Source: Gentiana macrophylla
Taxonomy: Eukaryota > Streptophyta > Magnoliopsida > Gentianales > Gentianaceae
Length of the DNA: 64,000 bases
NCBI GenBank assembly: GCA_026214975.1
Contig: CM047810.1
Location: forward strand, 41,498,113 to 41,562,112
Reading direction: 5' to 3'
Part shown: piece by piece, positions 57,574-64,000 of the stretch
Layout: the number at the start of each line of letters is the position of its first letter
Numbering within the stretch: position 1 is the stretch's first letter
Position numbers and translations under genes: made by a program
Notes under the pieces: generated by a model
Seen by the model: only the letters and a program-made list of their open reading frames with translations
Told to the model about the DNA's origin: nothing
Database searches by the model: none

Positions 57574-58310
57574 ATGTCAGCATTGAACGTGAAGATTGAT
57601 AAATTTACAAGGAAGAACATTTTCAGTTTGTGGCAAATCAAGATGCGGGCCTTGTTAAAGCAACAAGGATTGTGGACTCCTTTATCTGATAAAGGGGATG
57701 CCAGTTCTGCACATTATGCCAGTTTGGAGGAGAAAGCACATTCAACCATCATGTTGTGCTTGTCTGATGATGTTATCGCAGAAGTTGCTGAGGAAGACAC
57801 CGCTGACAGATTATGGTTAAAGCTTGAAAGCCTGTATATGACTAAGTCATTGACCAACAAGTTGCTGCTGAAGTAGAGGCTATTTAGCCTGAGGATGCAT
57901 GAGGGGACTCATCTGAGAGATCATCTTGATCAGTTGAACACAATATTACTTGATCTCAGGAATATTGATGTTAAGCTTGAAGATGAAGATGCTGCTTTGA
58001 TTTTGCTGGTTTCATGACCAGCTTCCTATGAGAACTTTGTGCAGTCCTTCATAGTTGGGAAGGATACATTTTCTTTAGAAGATGTAAGGTCAGCTCTACA
58101 TGCTAAGGAGCTGAGACATAAGGCAACTGAGGTAGACAATCAGGCTGCAGGACTGATAGTCAGTAGCAGCAGTGGAAAAGAGCATGGTCAGTCTAGGAAG
58201 AAAAATTCCAAGAATACGAGGTCCAAAGGCCCTAAATCCACAGATGTTTGCAATTACTGTAAGGAGCAAGGACATTGGAAGTCCAATTGTCCAAAGAGGA
58301 AGAAACAGTA
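57574..58310 (+). pseudogene. Copia element 3 gag
   Basis: Start ATG 57574. KIDKFTRKNIFSLWQIKMRA begins the copia gag domain; DRLWLKLESLYMTKSLTNKL follows. The knuckle CNYCKEQGHWKSNC (CX2CX4HX4C) is at 58249-58292. The whole 0.74 kb stays in one frame but is cut by stops at 57874, near 58015 and at 58309, so it decayed by point mutation rather than indels. Confidence 0.9.
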
Positions 58311-58335
58311 GGAGAATAGTTCTAGCACAACTGCT

Positions 58336-59683
58336 GTGGCAGCTGAGCATGATTCAGATGAGGACATGGTCCGAGTGGCAGGAGAGTTAGCACATCAAAC
58401 TAATGTGTGGATTTTGGACTCTGGGGCATCATTTCATATTTGCCCTTACAGAGAGTGGTTCTCAAGTTATCAGCAGATAGATGGTGGTCATATATCTATG
58501 GCAAGCAAAGAAGGTCCTGCAAGGTAGTTGGGATTGGCTCGATTCGATTGAGGACGGATGATGGTTCTCAGAAGCGAGTGAAGTTAGACATGTTCCACAA
58601 ATGACCAAAAACTTGGTATCTCTCAGTTCTTTGGACAACAGGGGATTCAGTTTTAAGGGGGAAAGTGGTGTGCTGAGTGTCTATAAAAACTCAGTTGAGG
58701 TTCTCAAGAGAGTCACGAAAGGGACTCTGTATATATTATAACGGTCAGTTGTTACTGGTTCTGCTGATGTGGCATCAGCTGAGATTCATCAGTCACATCT
58801 TATAAAACTGTGGCACATAAGACTGGGTTATATGGTTGAAAAGGGGATGCAGGTTCTTTCTCAGAAAGATCTTCTTGGGGGGTGTAAGGTCAAGAATATG
58901 GACTTTTGTGAGCATTATGTGTTTGGGAAGCTTCATAGGAGCAAGTTCTCAAAAGGGATACATAACACAAAGTCATCACTTGATTACATTCATTCCGAAT
59001 GTTGGAGGCCATCAAAGGTGGAGTCATTGGGTGATCATAGATATTTTGTGACCTTTATTGATGACTATTCAAGGATTACTTAGGTGGTGCTGATGAAACA
59101 CAAAAGTGAGGCATTCAAGAGCTTCATGCAATGGAAGGCTCTATTTGAAAATCAGTTAGGGAAGAAGATCAAGAGGCTTCATACAGATAATGGTCTGGAA
59201 TTCTGTTGGACTCAGTTTGATACATTGTGCAAAACTGAGGGTATTGCCAGACATCATACAGTCAGGAATACTCCTCAGCAAAATGGTGTAGCTGAAAGAA
59301 TGAATCAAACTCTTCTGGAGAGAGCAAGATGTATGCTTTCTCATGCTGGTTTGTCAAGAAGATTTTGGGCAGAGGCTGTAGCCACATCTTGCTACTTAAT
59401 CAACAGGAGTCCTCACACAGGGATCAATCTCAAAACACCAGTTGAGATGTGGTGAGGCAAGCCTGCAGATTATTCAGTTCTAAGGGTATTTGGAAGCACA
59501 GTTTACTATCATGTCAGTGAAGGGAAACTGGAACCAAAGACCAAGAAAGGAGTGTTTGTAGGGTATGGTGATGGAGTGAAGGGTTATAGAATTTGGTCAT
59601 CAACAGAAAATAGAGTTATTCTCAGCAGAGATATAGTTTTCGATGAAAATTCTATGCTCAGTTCATCAGTGGGGAGGATAAGC
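58336..59683 (+). pseudogene. Copia element 3 protease and integrase (partial)
   Basis: Protease DSGASFH near 58420 is in the same frame as gag. After a frame change near 58520, pre-integrase LWHIRLGYM appears (~58808). The integrase core has an IHSE in place of IHSD-type block (~58990), the second Asp in HTDNGLEF (~59180) and the Glu in QQNGVAERMN (~59280), ending with the C-terminal GYRIW..ILSRDIVFDE block (~59585-59645). Stops are at 59081 and 59453. The coding stops at the insertion of copia element 4. Confidence 0.92.
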
Positions 59684-61436
59684 TGAATCAAACCAGCGAT
59701 CTTTAAACCGAGAAAATGAAGGATGCAGTGTTCTTAGATCTAAACGAATCCGATCTACGCGCAAATGGATGGATCACGATTTATATATCAAAACACATAA
59801 TTAAAGGACTTAAACTACTACAAGGGGGTTTAAGATCATGTTACCAATAACGGGAAGAGAAGCCTTGATCTTCCGATGTGTTCTCCAAACGGCGGTTGGG
59901 GGACACCCTTCTTGATACACGAACCTCCTTGATATGCAACACCAAGAAAAACTCAAAGTTTTTCTTCTACTTAAAACCCTAGGCAAGAGAAACTAATTTT
60001 CCTCTCCCTTTTTAAGTGTGTAGGTCGAAATTTCCTTGCACATTACCCTTAGAATAACTCTCCTTTTATAGGAGAGTAAATCCTTGGTCTTCAAGTTTTA
60101 ATTAATTAAATAAATAATTAATTAAACAAAATAAAAGAATATTTTCCTTAATGACTAATTGTGACATGTATTGACCAATAGGAAATCAAATAACAAGTCA
60201 TCCAACCAATCATATAACAAGAATATCTTTTATTTTCCATAACACAAGAAAATTAATTCTTGTGCTAAAAAAGAAGACCTTAGGCGCCACTTTTAGGGTT
60301 TATTAGCCCACACAAAATGCCTTTTATGTGTATTATATTATTTAGCCCAACTAAATAATATTCATGCATATCAATTAATTAGCCCAGCCAATTAATTATC
60401 ACTGAGGCCCAAATAACAAGATTATAAGTCCGAATTACAGATGCCACATCGGGGACCATGGACCTATAACCAGTAGCTCCAATAATTAATTATTCATCGA
60501 ACAGAATAAGTACATTAATTATTAATTTCAGGATTACGCCACCATAAACCCAAAACTGAACTCTACCGATTATAGATGTATACTTATACTCAACCCATAG
60601 AGTGAATAAGCGTCCATTGATATAATCACTACATACGGATTAACCCTCCATAGACTATCCATTCTGAGTGGGAAGTCTCCGTGAACCCGACTCAGAATAT
60701 CTTATCCTTATTTACCATTAACCCCCTGATGATCAATTAGTATGCATATCTGACTAGTAGCTAATTAGTCAAATGCGAAACTCCCGGGATCGATCACTTT
60801 CTTAGGGCTATCAAATAAGGGGATTTGTCTCTCTACTTCCCGAGGAAGGAATGGATTCCATGTCTCGTGAAAATCGAACTACTCACTCATCCGGAGATAG
60901 TGCCAATGAGAAGTGGCTTGGAACACATATTTAAGTGAACCGCAACTAACACATCAAACACTACCCCGGACAAGCAAAGACCCTGTGATCACCTCAGGAT
61001 TAAGGTTGATCCATATATGATCATCTAATGATTTAATAAGATTCCTCAATTACGGAATTATATCGAGAAAAACAGATTAAATCGGTCCAGTCCTATATGA
61101 ATGCCATCATATATAAATGCCCCACGTAGGTACCCTCTACCGACAGTCCGGATAAGACTATCACACCCTAAGGTGTTCTGGGCGCATTATTGGTGTTTTA
61201 ATCAAGAGACCCTAAACTCTGATTAAGTTCACCACGGATTAACAGTTTAAGCATATCTCCACTAACTCAATCCTCACGTGTAATCCATACACTAAGTTAA
61301 GTGGTTACATACAGATATACTCAGGGTTTCCAGCAGTGTATTATTTACAAGCACAAATCAAGTAATAAGGTGAGATAAATTCTGTCATCCATTAAAAACA
61401 ATTACACAAATTGTCTTTCGGGCACTACATCTAACA
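59684..61436 (-). repeat. 3' LTR of element 4
   Basis: 1.75 kb. It contains a minus-strand TATAAAAG box (60063-60070). Architecture is like the 18337-20351 LTR, but the sequence family is different. Confidence 0.75.
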
Positions 61437-64000
61437 ATCTCCCACTTGCACGAAATGACAAGTAACGATTGTTTTTAGAGCACACCCTTTCTCATCTTAT
61501 TCACAACACTCTCCCACTTGTTCTAAAAGGCAGATGAGACATATCACTCAATGCCGTACCTCCAAGCACTAGACTTGGTGCACTAATCGATTAGGTTATC
61601 GGCTCAAACGATCTTTAGGATCAAACGTTGCCGGTCCATCTAATCAGCGGTACTCTCTCTCAATATGCTTTTGACCTCTAAAGGATCGAGAAAATCCTTC
61701 TAAGCTATCTCTTCACGCTTTCACAACGAAGTGATATCGGCTCACTAGACCTGGAATTACTCCCGGATCGTAAAGGAAATTCCTAAGCCATATCGCCACT
61801 CTACCGCTCTCGAAAGTTGCTACGTATCCGATTAACTAAAATCGAATTGGCGGTTCTGGATTTCTCCAGACTATAGCTTCATCACAATGAGTAAACACTG
61901 AGCCCGAGATCATCCTAACGATCATCCTTAATCGACCGTAAGTCGAATCGTGTAGTCAACCATATTCAAGTTTGCACCCGAATATACAAGCACATTATTC
62001 CTCGTTCTTCAAAGATACTTGATGACGTACTAAACCGCTATTCACTGCTCGAATCCGAGATTCGACTACTATTGACTTATTATGACCTGACTTGCCGTTA
62101 TCCAAGAGAGACTCTATCCCATTTTCTCTTTATCCGGAGATTTAGAGAATCATTCCTGAGATGTAAGGTAGGACTACTCTCGATGAATGTTGCATACGTA
62201 TATGCATGATCATCTTATTCAATAAGATAGGTGGGATAGCCAATGACTCATTCTCGTGAATTTGACCGAATCAGATTCTTAGAATATAGTCCAATTCTCT
62301 CATCCAGAGAATCTTGGCCTGTCAGTTTCCGACTTCAGATAGCACACACATGTTGTTTCCAACTGTTTCAGTGTTATCATTCATGAACACTAATACTACT
62401 ACTTTACCAATATTGATATCCAGTCCACGAAAGGCTTATCAATACTCTGGTCAAGTCCACATATTTTAAAACATGTGACTTTTAAATGACCGAGAGGTTC
62501 TCTTAAATCCACAAAGGATATAAGCCATGGCAGGCTTCCTACCAATGGTTCTTTCTGAATAAATTAAGATATCGTTAGTCTCGCAAAAAAAGGTCTTAGG
62601 GAATCACCCCTATCTTCTGCTTTGTAACGAATCCGTTATTCATTCTCAGCTAAAACCCTTCATTCGAATGAATTCAGATTCCGTTGTTCGGCAAGAAAGT
62701 CTCAGGGAATCACCCCTATTTTCTGCTTTCTAACGAAATCTAGAAAGACTGAGTGGTGAGAGAGTTCAAGGTCTGGTTAACTCTTTACTTGTCAGGGAAT
62801 CACCCCTATACCACTCAACTTTGCGCTGAAAGTTTAAACTTTCCTATTCATTCGACTCTTTTCGGCGTAGGACCAATTACTCCCACTGGGCCTGAGACAC
62901 TCAGGTGGTTCTACAAGAGGTCGAAAATAAGCTCGAGTACCACAACTCCATTCACAGGATAAGGTTTTCGAACCAACCTCTCGATCGTAATCTGCATGAC
63001 ACCCACAAAGAGCCACAAGTTATCAATCACCCCAACAGACTATAAAGTCAACAAAATCACAATGGGTCAACGGTTAAACCATACTCCCACTGCGTCTTGG
63101 GTGGATTGACATTCTGATCTAGTAGTATTTATCAGTGTAATCACCAACAACTAATGTTGGACGTGGTCCGATTAAAAATCGATAGTAACTACCTTTGGGT
63201 AACCGTACTCAAGGTTTAAGGTCGTTTCTTATAGATTCTATCGAGAAGGCTTTATGACGATTCAACCGTCACTTTACGATCTCAAGAATCTTATAACCAA
63301 CCTTTACTCGTCTCATTAAGATATTTCATGAACATTCACAATTTGAACGTATGCGCAAAATCCCCAGTCCTACCTTCAAGCATTAAATGCTAAATGCCTA
63401 CATTTACGGATGTGTTGTGAACCGAATTCACTCCTTATCCATAAACTCACTAGCATCTTCTAGGTAGACTTCTCGGTTTACATAATAATGTTAACCGTTA
63501 TTTTGCAACGAATTATCTTAATCGAGTTTAGCAGTGTATTGTAGCATATCAATAACTATATAGGGCAAGTCTACGGTTTCTTCCTCAGTGAGAAACATTC
63601 CACTAGGAGGCAGGCCGAGCATCAGTCCCAAGACTATGCGATAGCCTATTTCTGAGCATGGAATACTCTATTCTCTGCTAAAATCAGAGACTCATCCTTG
63701 TATTCTTTCGATAAACTAAATCGCGTTTCGAGTAGTTATCAGACAAAATGTCACCACTCAAAATCTCCCACTAGCTTGTATCTCTCACTAGACCCCGAAG
63801 GTCATGGTGAACAAGCTATGTTACCCCTTCAAATCTATTACCCTTTCCCGATTGAAAGGAAACTTAGTCATTGTTCCTTTGAGATAGTGTTCCTAGACTG
63901 GGAGATAGGAATCACCCTTAGCCAGTCGTTAGGTCTTGTCTCTAGGATATATGCACTAATTAATAGATATTGAAAGGTCGTTTATCTTAATACGGAAACC
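61437..64000 (-). other. Non-coding interior of element 4 with recurring PPT-like motifs
   Basis: No retroelement domain in any frame. The plus-strand motif CTCCCACT(T/A/G) occurs next to the LTR (61439) and again near 61511, 62880, 63084 and 63765. A motif AGGGAATCACCCCTAT recurs at 62599, 62704 and 62797. Confidence 0.6.
62590..62815. repeat. Three ~100-bp-spaced copies of a CAGGGAATCACCCCTAT repeat
   Basis: GGGAATCACCCCTAT(C/T)TTCTGCTTT occurs twice, followed by (G/C)TAACGAA, then GGGAATCACCCCTATACCACTC. Spacing is ~105 and ~93 bp. It lies inside element 4. Confidence 0.75.

Larger units (their letters stand above)
56847..59683 (+). mobile_element. Ty1/copia element 3 (left part), inserted in the LINE
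   Basis: LTR 56847-57450, PBS 57454-57465, gag and pol up to the end of integrase at 59683, where copia element 4 interrupts it. The rest (RT, RNase H, 3' LTR) must lie right of the window. The gag type (KFTRKNIFSLWQIKM) resembles the Tork group. Confidence 0.85.
59684..64000 (-). mobile_element. Ty1/copia-type element 4 (minus strand, 3' part), inserted in element 3
   Basis: LTR 59684-61436, which on the minus strand starts TGTTAGATGTAGTGCCC and ends GGTTTGATTCA. It is followed on the plus strand by ATCTCCCACTTG, the complement of a classical PPT (CAAGTGGGAGAT). The element therefore lies on the minus strand with its interior extending rightward past 64000. No coding domain is visible in the first 2.56 kb of interior. 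Confidence 0.75.

Overview
The window looks like repeat-rich nuclear DNA of a flowering plant, probably a eudicot. It is AT-rich, has plant-type GT-AG introns, and carries two recognisable plant genes: the 3' end of a membrane-tethered NAC transcription factor (280-1407, +) and a complete two-exon class-I carboxylesterase (53260-55741, -). Most of the remainder is transposable elements, many nested inside one another. A 100-N assembly gap lies at 28182-28281.

Layout: 1-1407 NAC gene tail with a foldback element in an intron. 2767-10204 is a complete, apparently non-coding, tRNA-Asp-primed Ty3/gypsy element on the minus strand, with long LTRs and a perfect GAGTC target-site duplication (TSD). 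About 10640-20640 is a Mutator-like (MULE) transposase gene. It is split first by a Ty1/copia element (12054-17197, TSD GCATA) and again by a solo-LTR-like copia insertion (18337-20351). 21780-26420 is a GC-richer, gag-like 'plant transposon protein' locus with its own TATA box, 5'-UTR intron and tandem repeats. 26728-28181 holds two further, nested LTR copies of the 18337-20351 family, running into the gap. 28566-39147 is a coding but heavily broken Athila/Tat-type gypsy element on the minus strand, clearly a relative of the non-coding element at 2.8-10.2 kb. 40493-45621 is a second copia element with unusual TG...CT LTR ends. 46203-52970 has the two ends of a Helitron, with a truncated second type of gypsy element (LTR, gag, protease; 47945-52053) inside. 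After the esterase gene, 56270-64000 is a four-layer nest: LINE fragment, copia element 3 inserted in it, copia element 4 (minus strand) inserted in element 3, and element 4's non-coding interior running off the window.

The most interesting material is in the gypsy elements. The first is an apparent autonomous/non-autonomous pair that shares primer-binding site, LTR skeleton and 3' region. The second is a set of 12-bp palindromes (TCGGTCGACCGA), repeated at an almost constant 22-bp spacing just upstream of the LTR TATA box in both members. A different palindrome family, AATGCGTGCGCATT, is arrayed in pairs every ~72 bp in the LTR of the unrelated gypsy fragment. Many small indels between paired LTRs look like uncorrected long-read consensus errors, so frameshifts in this window, including those in the NAC gene, should be read with caution.
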